In this document: positions 5,421 through 12,646 of the stretch, in pieces
How positions within the stretch are numbered: position 1 is the stretch's first letter
How the letters are laid out: every line of letters begins with the position of its first letter
Source: Verrucolacustris sp044348085
GTDB lineage: Bacteria > Verrucomicrobiota > Verrucomicrobiia > Methylacidiphilales > Verrucolacustridaceae
Assembly (NCBI GenBank): GCA_044348085.1
Contig: JBIKTM010000028.1
Location: 1-16,077, forward strand
Direction: 5' to 3'
DNA length: 16,077 bases
The notes under the pieces: model-generated
What the model saw: only the letters and a program-made list of their open reading frames with translations
The model's database searches: none
What the model was told of the DNA's origin: nothing
Translations under genes and position numbers: made by a program

Positions 5421-7172
5421 ATGAGCAATAACCTCATTCAACTGTTCGTCCGATTCATGATGCGCTTCGGCGTCTTCATCATCGTGACGACTCCCCTCCA
5501 TATCCTCCACGCACAGAACTCGGCGAATGTCCAAGACCAGACGGTTCAGGAGCAACTCGAAGCCATGCGCAAAGAGATCGCCGATCTGAAGCGCAATGCG
5601 ACTCGGACAAGAATAAATCCAGCAAGCCCGACTACGGAACAGCAAGGCACAGGTCAGAATATCGCGGGAACGACCACCCAGGAGAGTCTCCTCGGTGGGG
5701 ATCGCAGAAACATCAAAACTCCTCGAGACGACCTGCAGGGTGTGGCGATCCAGGATGAGCGCATCGATTTGGATCATGAGAGCCGGCTCAGCGTAGTTGA
5801 GAGAAAGGAGGAGCTGATTGAGGAGGAACTGGCCAAAAAAGCGGCCACAACTCCATCGGTCTCTCTGAATGAAAGGGGGTTGGTTGTAAAATCTGCCGAC
5901 GGCCAACATGCCTTGCGTGTTGGCGGGCTGTTACACTTCGATTGCCGCGAATTCTTGGGCAGCGACAACGATGCGAATAACGTGCTTCTCGTGCGTCGAG
6001 CACGAATCAACGCTGCAGGTACGATTTGGAAGTACATCGATTTTCGATATCAGCAGGATTTCGGATTAGTAGACGCGCAATTCATCCGCAACGTCGCGGT
6101 CCTTCTTGATGCCACCCTAAACTTTAACGTGCAAAAAGAATTTCAGGTTATGGTTGGAAAAATGAAGCCCCCGGGGGGCTTAGAGATGCTACAGGCAGTT
6201 CCAAATATTATGTTCATTGAGCGTGGCCCAGTCCAACAGCTTCAGCCCAACCGCCAGCTTGGTGTTATGCCCAATGGCCTGGTTTGTGATGATACCCTGA
6301 ACTGGGCCGTTGGAGTTTTTGCTGCCGCTCCCAACAACTATGCCCAGACCACCGACATAGGAAACGGTTATGGAGTCATGGGCCGTCTTTTTGCCCGGCC
6401 TTTTTGCAATGATGCCGACGAGTTGTCAGGCCTCGGGTTCGGTGTATCGGTCGGGTACTCCAACCTCGATGACTACCAACCCAGCAACTCAAATGGACTT
6501 ACCAACGGCCTCAACTCCTATGCCTCCGACCCAGGAGTCGTATTCTTCAACTGGAATTCCAACGCACAGCGGAATGGGGCCAGGTACCAAATTATTCCCC
6601 AAGCCTACTACTACGTAGGCCCTTGGGGAGTCATGACAGAGTACGCCCTCCAAAGTCAGGGTCTCTCTCTGGGCACCGGAAACGCTACTCAACAACGCCA
6701 GATTCGGGATGACAGCTGGGCCTGGCAGTTAGAGGTCACCTACAACATCACGGGTGAGGACAACACTTTTGACGCCGCGGTCCCTGCGAATAATTTCGAT
6801 TTCTTCCAGACGGAGGATGAGGACGCCGTTGGACTTTGGCAGATCGGCTTCCGCATCGATCAAATCCAGTTGGATAGCGATCTCTTCAGACAACCCACTC
6901 CAGGAGGCTCAAATACCTTTGTTGGAACAGGAAATGCCTCCCAGTTTGCACGCGGCTTTCACTCCTACACATTAGGCGTGAGCTGGTGGTTAAACCCAAA
7001 TGTCCGCTTGATGCTTAATGGGACTTATACCGCTTGGGATTACTCCAGTAACTATGGACCCAGCTCAACTGGCGGATCTGTGAATGGATCTGGAAGGAAC
7101 GTTCCTGCACCAGGGGGCAACATCTCCAATAATGAGGTCGCTTTTGCAACTAGAGCCCAATTCTTCTTCTAA
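5421..7172 (+). CDS. Outer-membrane porin of the OprO/OprP (phosphate-selective porin) type
   Basis: The 583-residue protein has an N-terminal export signal (residues 1-31, ending near HA-Q), a predicted coiled coil (about 36-60, QEQLEAMRKEIADLKR) typical of trimeric porins of this class, and a long beta-rich region. The stretch LRVGGLLHFDCREF and the following LLVRRARINAAGTIWKYIDF (about 166-210) is the conserved entry into the Porin_O_P barrel. The C-terminus ends in RAQFFF, with the terminal aromatic needed for barrel insertion. AAAAGGA 7 bases before the ATG is a good ribosome site; MM at residues 13-14 offers a shorter alternative start. Lying directly before sbp (25-base gap), it probably passes sulfate rather than phosphate through the outer membrane; that specificity is inferred. 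Confidence 0.82.
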   Translation: MSNNLIQLFVRFMMRFGVFIIVTTPLHILHAQNSANVQDQTVQEQLEAMRKEIADLKRNATRTRINPASPTTEQQGTGQNIAGTTTQESLLGGDRRNIKTPRDDLQGVAIQDERIDLDHESRLSVVERKEELIEEELAKKAATTPSVSLNERGLVVKSADGQHALRVGGLLHFDCREFLGSDNDANNVLLVRRARINAAGTIWKYIDFRYQQDFGLVDAQFIRNVAVLLDATLNFNVQKEFQVMVGKMKPPGGLEMLQAVPNIMFIERGPVQQLQPNRQLGVMPNGLVCDDTLNWAVGVFAAAPNNYAQTTDIGNGYGVMGRLFARPFCNDADELSGLGFGVSVGYSNLDDYQPSNSNGLTNGLNSYASDPGVVFFNWNSNAQRNGARYQIIPQAYYYVGPWGVMTEYALQSQGLSLGTGNATQQRQIRDDSWAWQLEVTYNITGEDNTFDAAVPANNFDFFQTEDEDAVGLWQIGFRIDQIQLDSDLFRQPTPGGSNTFVGTGNASQFARGFHSYTLGVSWWLNPNVRLMLNGTYTAWDYSSNYGPSSTGGSVNGSGRNVPAPGGNISNNEVAFATRAQFFF

Positions 7173-7197
7173 AAAACAACCGAAAGGAAAAATACAC

Positions 7198-8184
7198 ATG
7201 AAACATAAACTCACCCTACTTGCCGGACTTTTAGGCCTGGCTCTCACTGCTCAAGCAGGCACAGAACTCCTGAACGTCTCCTACGACCCCACCCGGAAGT
7301 TGTATGAGCAGTACAACGAACTCTTCCGCGCCCACTGGAAGAAAAAAACAGGTCAGGACATAAAGGTGAATCAATCCCACGGTGGATCAGGCAAACAAGC
7401 CCGCTCCGTTATCGACGGAGTTCAGGCCGACGTGGTTACCCTGGCCCTTGCAGGAGACATCGACTCAATCGTCACCAAGGGCAAATCGGTGCCAAAGGAT
7501 TGGCAAGAGCGGTTCCCGCACAACAGCACCCCCTACACCTCGACGATCGTCTTCGTGGTTCGTTCGGGAAACCCCAAGGGAATCAAGGATTGGGACGATA
7601 TCGTGAAGGACGGGGTGACCATTGTGACCCCCAACCCAAAAACTTCGGGAGGTGCACGCTGGAACTACCTCGCCGCCTGGGCTTATGCCGAGAAAAAGTT
7701 CAACAACGATCTGATCAAAATCAAGGAGTTCATCAAAAAGCTGTACCAGCACGCCCCTGTTCTCGATACCGGAGCCACTGGAGCCACCATCACCTTTGTG
7801 AAGCGGCATATCGGTGACGTCTACCTCGCTTGGGAAAATGAGGCCCACCTCATCCGAGAGGAGTTCCCCGGCGAGACTGAAATTGTGGTTCCCCCTTCCA
7901 GCATCCTGGCGGAACCCTCGGTCGCGGTCGTCAGCAAAAATGCGATCAAGCATGGGAACGAGGAGTTGGCCGAAGATTATCTAAAATACCTCTACTCTCC
8001 AGAGGCTCAGGACCTTGCAGGTAAAAACTTCTACCGGCCCCGCGACCCCAATGCCCTCGCCAAATATGCCAACCAGTTTCCCAAGCTGGATCTGGTCGAC
8101 ATCAAGCACTTTGGCGGTTGGCCCGCAGTACAGAAAAAACATTTCGACGACGGCGGAATCTACGACGAAGTTACCAAACGCTGA
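7198..8184 (+). CDS. sbp: Periplasmic sulfate-binding protein
   Basis: This 328-residue solute-binding protein delivers sulfate to the CysTWA importer. Residues 1-20 (MKHKLTLLAGLLGLALTAQA) form a cleavable signal peptide. Family blocks are LLNVSYDPTRKLYEQYN (near 24-40), QSHGGSGKQARSVIDG (near 59-74), ADVVTLAL, VRSGNPKGIKDWDDI and NPKTSGGARWNYLAAW, which line the sulfate pocket in Sbp/CysP proteins. Length matches E. coli Sbp. The ATG at 7198 is chosen because it opens the signal peptide and follows AAAGGA by 9 bases; the frame is open further upstream over the porin end, which is not coding. Sbp is preferred over the thiosulfate-binding CysP, but the two are hard to separate by eye. Confidence 0.92.
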   Translation: MKHKLTLLAGLLGLALTAQAGTELLNVSYDPTRKLYEQYNELFRAHWKKKTGQDIKVNQSHGGSGKQARSVIDGVQADVVTLALAGDIDSIVTKGKSVPKDWQERFPHNSTPYTSTIVFVVRSGNPKGIKDWDDIVKDGVTIVTPNPKTSGGARWNYLAAWAYAEKKFNNDLIKIKEFIKKLYQHAPVLDTGATGATITFVKRHIGDVYLAWENEAHLIREEFPGETEIVVPPSSILAEPSVAVVSKNAIKHGNEELAEDYLKYLYSPEAQDLAGKNFYRPRDPNALAKYANQFPKLDLVDIKHFGGWPAVQKKHFDDGGIYDEVTKR

Positions 8185-8204
8185 ACCCATCCCAAAAAAC
8201 CTCT

Positions 8205-9167
8205 ATGCCCATCTACGAAAATGTCATCGCCACAGTCGGCCGAACCCCGCTGATTAAACTCCAGCGGGTTTCGGCTGGACTGCCTGCCACCATTGCTGTG
8301 AAAGCTGAATTTTTCAACCCGCTGGGTAGCGTGAAGGATCGGATCGGGGCCGCTATGATTGAGGCTGGTGAGAAAGATGGTCTTATCACCCCCAAGACCA
8401 CCATCATCGAGCCGACTTCCGGCAACACCGGCATCGCTCTTGCTTTCGTGGCCGCGGCGAAGGGCTACAAGCTCATACTGACTATGCCCGAAAGCATGAG
8501 TCTGGAACGCCGAACCCTACTCGCCCTTCTAGGAGCGAAACTTGAGCTTACTCCTGCAGCTGAAGGAATGCGGGGGGCCATCGCCCGTGCTGAAGCTTTG
8601 GCCAAGGAAATCTCCGGCTCCTTCATTCCTCAACAATTTAAAAATCCGGCCAACCCAGCCATCCACCGCAAAACCACTGCGGAGGAAATCTGGACGGATA
8701 CGGACGGGAAAGTGGATATCTTCATCTCTGCTGTCGGCACGGGCGGAACAATCACTGGCGTGTCCGAAGTGATCAAAACTCGGAAAAAAAGTTTTCAGGC
8801 AATTGCGGTGGAGCCGCGGGATTCCCCAGTCATTTCCCAGACCCGCTCCGGACAACCAGTAAAACCAGGCCCACATAAAATCCAAGGGACAGGGGCCGGC
8901 TTTGTACCCGACAACCTCCACCTTGATATCGTGGATGAGGTCATCACGGTCAACAATGAAGAGGCTTTTGCCATGGCTCGGCGGATCTGTCAGGAGGAGG
9001 GCCTGCTGGTGGGCATTTCGACGGGGGCCAATGTCCATGTCGCCTTGGAAGTGGCTAAGCGCCCGGAAAATAAGGGGAAGCTGATTGTCACCGTCGGTTG
9101 CAGCACTGGGGAGCGTTATCTCTCCACACCTCTGGCGGATGAAGCTCGCAAGGCCGTGGCAGGTTGA
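8205..9167 (+). CDS. cysK: Cysteine synthase (O-acetylserine sulfhydrylase)
   Basis: This cytosolic PLP enzyme makes cysteine from O-acetylserine and sulfide. The 320-residue protein has Lys44 in NPLGSVKDR for the PLP Schiff base, the substrate loop TSGNTG (71-76), the PLP-phosphate loop GTGGT (178-182), GISTGAN (270-276) and the C-terminal GERYLST (302-308). Together these distinguish it from threonine synthase and cystathionine beta-synthase. The start at 8205 matches the family N-terminus (MPIYENVIATVGRTPLIKL); the longer in-frame start at 8118 lies inside sbp and is rejected. No Shine-Dalgarno is evident in the 20-base gap after sbp, so translation may depend on coupling. CysK versus CysM is not decided with certainty, but the length and GERYLS end favour CysK. 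No cysE is present nearby. Confidence 0.93.
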   Translation: MPIYENVIATVGRTPLIKLQRVSAGLPATIAVKAEFFNPLGSVKDRIGAAMIEAGEKDGLITPKTTIIEPTSGNTGIALAFVAAAKGYKLILTMPESMSLERRTLLALLGAKLELTPAAEGMRGAIARAEALAKEISGSFIPQQFKNPANPAIHRKTTAEEIWTDTDGKVDIFISAVGTGGTITGVSEVIKTRKKSFQAIAVEPRDSPVISQTRSGQPVKPGPHKIQGTGAGFVPDNLHLDIVDEVITVNNEEAFAMARRICQEEGLLVGISTGANVHVALEVAKRPENKGKLIVTVGCSTGERYLSTPLADEARKAVAG

Positions 9168-9168
9168 A

Positions 9169-9987
9169 ATGGGGACTGCCCTTCATCCATCTCCCAGCAC
9201 TTCCCTTCCTCGGGGGCCCAGTCTGCACTCCATGCTCAAACCTCTTGAGGAGCGGGTCGGAAAAGCTACACACCTCCACGGCCAAAAGCTGATCTACCGC
9301 AATCATCTCACCGACCCTCATTACCTTCATCGATTTCATTTTCTCGGGCCTGAGGGCGGAGACTCATATCAACGGCTGGGCCTCTTTGCCGGAATTCATG
9401 GAGACGAGGTGGCCGGCTCCCTTGCCGCGGTCCGTTTTCTCACCGAATTAGTGGAACGACCAGAGCTCGCCCAGGGTTATGAATTCTTTGTCTATCCTGT
9501 CTGTAATCCGACCGGATATGCCGATGGCACCCGTCACAGTCGCTCTGGCATGGATCTGAACCGCGAATTCTGGAAAAACTCCAACCAGTTGGAAGTTCGC
9601 TTGCTGGAACAGGAGATCCTACAACTGAACTTTGACGGATTTCTCTCTCTTCACGCAGACGACACCAGTGACGGACTCTATGGCTTTGCGCTAGGCCATA
9701 CGCACGCCGAGCACGTTCTTTCTCCAGCACTTGAAGTCGCCTCTCGAGTCCTTCCACGAAACCGCCGCCGCCGGATCGATAACCTACCCGCACGAAACAG
9801 CATCGTCCGCAAGCGTTACCCCGGAATGCTCGGTCCTCAACCCGATGCCCGGCCCCAGCCTTTTGAAATTGTCCTAGAGACTCCGGCCTTGGCCCCGATT
9901 CCTGATCAGATCGAATCCACCGTGCTCGCTCTCCATAAAATTCTTGAGGAGCACCGCAACCTTCTCTCGTTCAGTCCCAATCTCTAA
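9169..9987 (+). CDS. M14-type zinc hydrolase (succinylglutamate desuccinylase/aspartoacylase-like)
   Basis: The 272-residue protein carries the M14 zinc layout: GIHGDE (75-80) with zinc ligands His77 and Glu80, a later SLH with third ligand His162, and a candidate catalytic Glu237 in FEIVLETP. The block CNPTGYADGTRHSRSGMDLNREF (112-134) is the substrate-binding NP...G...R...DLNR segment shared by MpaA-type carboxypeptidases and AstE/aspartoacylases. It has no signal peptide, so it acts in the cytosol on a small peptide or N-acyl amino acid. The ATG at 9169 is one base after the cysK stop (TGA-A-ATG) with CAGG just upstream, so the two are translationally coupled; ATG at 9232 is an alternative. 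CysT follows after 13 bases. Its substrate and its role in the sulfur operon are unknown. Confidence 0.8.
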   Translation: MGTALHPSPSTSLPRGPSLHSMLKPLEERVGKATHLHGQKLIYRNHLTDPHYLHRFHFLGPEGGDSYQRLGLFAGIHGDEVAGSLAAVRFLTELVERPELAQGYEFFVYPVCNPTGYADGTRHSRSGMDLNREFWKNSNQLEVRLLEQEILQLNFDGFLSLHADDTSDGLYGFALGHTHAEHVLSPALEVASRVLPRNRRRRIDNLPARNSIVRKRYPGMLGPQPDARPQPFEIVLETPALAPIPDQIESTVLALHKILEEHRNLLSFSPNL

Positions 9988-10000
9988 TCGCTTGTCATCC

Positions 10001-10825
10001 ATGTTCCGCTCCCGAACCCATGTCCTGCCCGGATTTCATCTTAGCCTGGGCTTTACCCTGTTCTATTTCGGCCTTCTGATCCTTATACCCATCGTCGCCC
10101 TAACGTTTCGGACCTTTTCCGAAGGCTTCCCGACTTTTTGGAACGCGGTTTTTGAGGAGCGCTCCATTGCCAGCTACAAAAACAGTTTTGGCCTGTCCCT
10201 TTTGGCCGGAGGATTTGATGGCATCGTCGGCCTGCTCATTGCCTGGGTTCTCACCCGATACGATTTCCCATTTCGCCGCGCATTGGACGCACTTATCGAT
10301 CTTCCCTTTGCCCTGCCGACCGCCGTGGCCGGCATCGCCCTGACTGCTCTCTACAGCCCTCAAGGGTGGATCGGAAAATTTCTGCCCTTCAAAGTCGCCT
10401 ACACCCCGCTCGGCATCTTTATAGCCCTCGCTTTTATCGGCCTCCCTTTCGTGGTTCGCACCATTCAACCGGTCCTGGCACAACTACCTGTAGAACTTGA
10501 GGAAGCGGCCGCCTGTCTTGGGGCCAACCGCTTTCTTATTTTCACAAAAGTTCTTTTTCCTGCTGTCCTGCCCGCCGTTCTCACCGGAATCACTCTGGCC
10601 TTTGGTCGTGCCGTGGGGGAATACGGCTCGGTCATCTTCATTGCCGGCAACATTGCCTACTACACCGAAATCACTCCTTTGCTCATCGTGATGAAGCTTG
10701 AGCAGTTCCACTATTCCGCTGCCGCGGGGCTGGGCTTCTTCATGATTATCGTCTCTTTTTTTATCCTTTTCCTGATTCAGATTCTCCAAACATGGAACGC
10801 ACGCCGTTCTGGCGGTCGGGTTTAA
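10001..10825 (+). CDS. cysT: Sulfate ABC transporter permease CysT
   Basis: The 274-residue inner-membrane protein has about six transmembrane helices and the ABC-permease EAA loop at about 167-190 (EEAAACLGANRFLIFTKVLF). The blocks DLPFALPTAVAGIALTALYSPQGWIG (100-125) and FGRAVGEYGSVIFIAGN (201-217) are characteristic of the CysT/CysU sulfate subunit. With CysW it forms the channel energised by CysA and fed by Sbp. The ATG at 10001 gives the usual short cytoplasmic N-terminus; an in-frame start at 9944 overlaps the M14 gene and is rejected. CysW begins 3 bases after its stop. Confidence 0.93.
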   Translation: MFRSRTHVLPGFHLSLGFTLFYFGLLILIPIVALTFRTFSEGFPTFWNAVFEERSIASYKNSFGLSLLAGGFDGIVGLLIAWVLTRYDFPFRRALDALIDLPFALPTAVAGIALTALYSPQGWIGKFLPFKVAYTPLGIFIALAFIGLPFVVRTIQPVLAQLPVELEEAAACLGANRFLIFTKVLFPAVLPAVLTGITLAFGRAVGEYGSVIFIAGNIAYYTEITPLLIVMKLEQFHYSAAAGLGFFMIIVSFFILFLIQILQTWNARRSGGRV

Positions 10826-10828
10826 ACT

Positions 10829-11725
10829 ATGAGCGCCTTTTCCATCACCTCCCACACCCCCAATCACGACCCCAAACCTATCGTCTACGCTTTAACGTTT
10901 CTCGCCTTTTTGTCCGTGGGGTTTCTTCTTCTCCTCCCCCTTGTGGCAGTCTTTGGCGAGGCGTTTTCAAAAGGTCCTGCTGTTTATTTCGAAACCTTCC
11001 GCGACCCGGTCACTCAGAACTCCATCTTCCTAACTCTTCGCGTCGCGGCCCTGGCCGTTCCACTGAACACGATTTTTGGCGTGGCAGCCGCATGGGCGGT
11101 CACCCGCTTCACCTTTCCTGGGCGTCGCTTCCTCATCAGTTTAATCGAACTCCCCTTATGGGTCTCGCCCGTCATAGGGGGCATGGTCTACACCATGATC
11201 TTTGGACTCCAAGGATGGTTGGGCGGTTGGCTGGAAGAACGTAACATCCAAGTGATCTTCGCCTACCCCGGCTTGGTTCTTGCGACCATTTTCGTCACGT
11301 TTCCTTTTGTCGCTCGCGTCCTTATTCCCTTAATGGAATCGTTGGGCCAAACCGAGGAGGAAGCCGCCGTCACTCTTGGTGCCCATGGTTGGCAGGTTTT
11401 TTGGCGGATCACCGTTCCCAGGATCAAGATGGGTCTTCTCTACGGCATCATCCTCTGCAATGCGCGAGCCATGGGGGAATTCGGCGCCGTCTCCGTCGTT
11501 TCAGGTCATATTCGCAACCAAACCTGCACCATGCCCCTCCAAATCGAGATCCTGCATTCAGAATACCAGTTCGCCCATGCCTTTGCTTTGGCGTCCGTCC
11601 TCTCCCTGCTTGGAATCATCACTCTGATGTTAAAAGTTTACCTCGAAGGCCAAACCACCCAACGGCTCCCAGCCGAAGTGCCTGAACGGCGCCGCCACCG
11701 TGATCCGGCGACCCCCAATCCATGA
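10829..11725 (+). CDS. cysW: Sulfate ABC transporter permease CysW
   Basis: The 298-residue inner-membrane partner of CysT has about six hydrophobic helices and its EAA loop at about 177-200 (EEAAVTLGAHGWQVFWRITVP). CysW-type blocks include FISLIELPLWVSPVIGGMVY-like sequence at 101-121 and ARAMGEFGAVSVVSGHIRNQT (212-232). The C-terminal tail after the last helix is polar and proline-rich, so probably cytosolic and flexible. Its stop overlaps the cysA start as ATGA, which couples translation of the permease and the ATPase. Confidence 0.93.
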   Translation: MSAFSITSHTPNHDPKPIVYALTFLAFLSVGFLLLLPLVAVFGEAFSKGPAVYFETFRDPVTQNSIFLTLRVAALAVPLNTIFGVAAAWAVTRFTFPGRRFLISLIELPLWVSPVIGGMVYTMIFGLQGWLGGWLEERNIQVIFAYPGLVLATIFVTFPFVARVLIPLMESLGQTEEEAAVTLGAHGWQVFWRITVPRIKMGLLYGIILCNARAMGEFGAVSVVSGHIRNQTCTMPLQIEILHSEYQFAHAFALASVLSLLGIITLMLKVYLEGQTTQRLPAEVPERRRHRDPATPNP

Positions 11726-12474
11726 GCATCCGCGTCGAAAATATCTCCAAGGTCTTCGAGCGCTTCCCCGCTCTGAATGGCGTTTCTTTGGAAGTGAAGG
11801 AGGGCGACCTTCTCGCACTCCTCGGACCCAGTGGATCCGGCAAGACCACCCTTCTTCGAATCATCGCCGGCCTTGAATTCCCCGGACGGGACGGTGGCAA
11901 AATTTTTCTCGATGGTCGGGATGTGACATGGGATAGCGCCTACGCTCGTCGCGCCGGTTTTGTCTTTCAACACTACGCACTCTTCAACCACATGACGGTA
12001 GGGGAAAACATCGCCTTTGGCCTACGGGTGCGTCCAAAAAAGACCCGCCCCTCTGAACAGGAAATCCAGAAGAAGATCCACGAACTGCTAGCCATGGTTC
12101 AATTGCCGGGATTAGAAAAGCGATTTCCGACCCAACTTTCGGGGGGTCAACGCCAACGCATCGCCTTGGCCCGAGCTCTAGCCGTCGAACCCAAGATCCT
12201 TCTTCTCGATGAACCCTTCGGAGCACTCGATGCTAAAGTCCGCAAAGACCTTCGTAAATGGCTACGGGAATTCCACGATCGGACCGGACTCACAACTATT
12301 TTCGTCACCCACGATCAGGATGAAGCGTTTGAACTGGCCGACCACGTCGTCATTCTTCATGAGGGAAAAATCCAACAGTCAGGAACGCCGAAAGAAATCC
12401 AATCTCGCCCGGCAACCCCGTTTGTATCTGATTTTCTTGGCTTAAGTAAACACGGGTCGACCAATTCCATTTAG
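11722..12474 (+). CDS. cysA: Sulfate ABC transporter ATP-binding protein CysA (short form)
   Basis: This cytosolic ATPase powers sulfate import through CysTW. All nucleotide-binding elements are present: Walker A GPSGSGKT (35-42), Q-loop Gln83 in FQHYALF, signature LSGGQ (139-143), Walker B ILLLDEP (159-165), D-loop GALD and H-loop His197 in THD. The protein has 250 residues, whereas CysA of enteric bacteria has about 365; it stops soon after the ABC domain, so the C-terminal TOBE-like regulatory domain is absent. The stop is a clean TAG without sign of a frameshifted remnant, because the following bases hold a hairpin and tRNA-Cys. The start overlaps the cysW stop by 4 bases (ATGA). Confidence 0.93.
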   Translation: MSIRVENISKVFERFPALNGVSLEVKEGDLLALLGPSGSGKTTLLRIIAGLEFPGRDGGKIFLDGRDVTWDSAYARRAGFVFQHYALFNHMTVGENIAFGLRVRPKKTRPSEQEIQKKIHELLAMVQLPGLEKRFPTQLSGGQRQRIALARALAVEPKILLLDEPFGALDAKVRKDLRKWLREFHDRTGLTTIFVTHDQDEAFELADHVVILHEGKIQQSGTPKEIQSRPATPFVSDFLGLSKHGSTNSI

Positions 12475-12479
12475 TTTTT

Positions 12480-12500
12480 CAGAACCTCTCAGAGGTTCTG
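12480..12500 (+). terminator. Short perfect hairpin after cysA
   Basis: CAGAACCTC and GAGGTTCTG flank a three-base loop (TCA), a perfect 9-bp stem five bases after the cysA stop. It is the natural end of the sulfate operon and also lies about 10 bases beyond the 3' end of the convergent tRNA-Cys. A run of five T precedes rather than follows it on the plus strand, so it is not a textbook intrinsic terminator in either direction; it may be a 3'-end stabiliser or a weak bidirectional stop. Confidence 0.45.
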
Positions 12501-12510
12501 ATTGGAAATT

Positions 12511-12585
12511 TGGAGGCGAGGGTCGGAATCGAACCGACGAATACAGCTTTTGCAGAGCCGTGCCTTACCACTTGGCTACCCCGCC
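12511..12585 (-). tRNA. tRNA-Cys (anticodon GCA), CCA encoded
   Basis: Read on the minus strand, the acceptor stem GGCGGGG (from 12585) pairs with CCUCGCC with one G-U. The discriminator is U, as in most bacterial tRNA-Cys, and CCA is encoded (12513-12511). The T-arm contains GGTTCGATTCC. The anticodon arm is CGGCT-CTGCAAA-AGCTG with one wobble pair, giving anticodon GCA for Cys codons UGC/UGU. It converges on the cysteine-supply operon. Confidence 0.95.
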
Positions 12586-12608
12586 CAAAATTTTATCTGT
12601 GCCCACTT

Positions 12609-12637
12609 AGTATTCTCTGCCTACACCCCTTCGTCAA
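12609..12637 (-). promoter_or_regulatory. Likely promoter of tRNA-Cys
   Basis: On the minus strand TTGACG (12637-12632) and AATACT (12614-12609) are 17 bases apart. Transcription would begin near 12602, some 17 bases before the mature 5' end at 12585. It partly covers the gap after the CNNM/CorC gene. Confidence 0.5.
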
Positions 12638-12646
12638 ACTCACCCA

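Noticed and set aside
7084..7197. Upstream in-frame extension of sbp over the porin end
   Set aside because: It overlaps conserved porin barrel sequence, and the ATG at 7198 has a good ribosome site and opens a signal peptide.
8118..8204. Upstream in-frame extension of cysK inside sbp
   Set aside because: Arg-rich out-of-frame shadow of sbp; cysteine synthase homology starts at 8205.
9085..9168. Upstream in-frame extension of the M14 gene inside cysK
   Set aside because: It is a shadow of cysK coding sequence; the ATG at 9169 follows the cysK stop by one base.
9944..10000. Upstream in-frame extension of cysT inside the M14 gene
   Set aside because: It overlaps coding sequence in another frame, and permease-like sequence begins after 10001.
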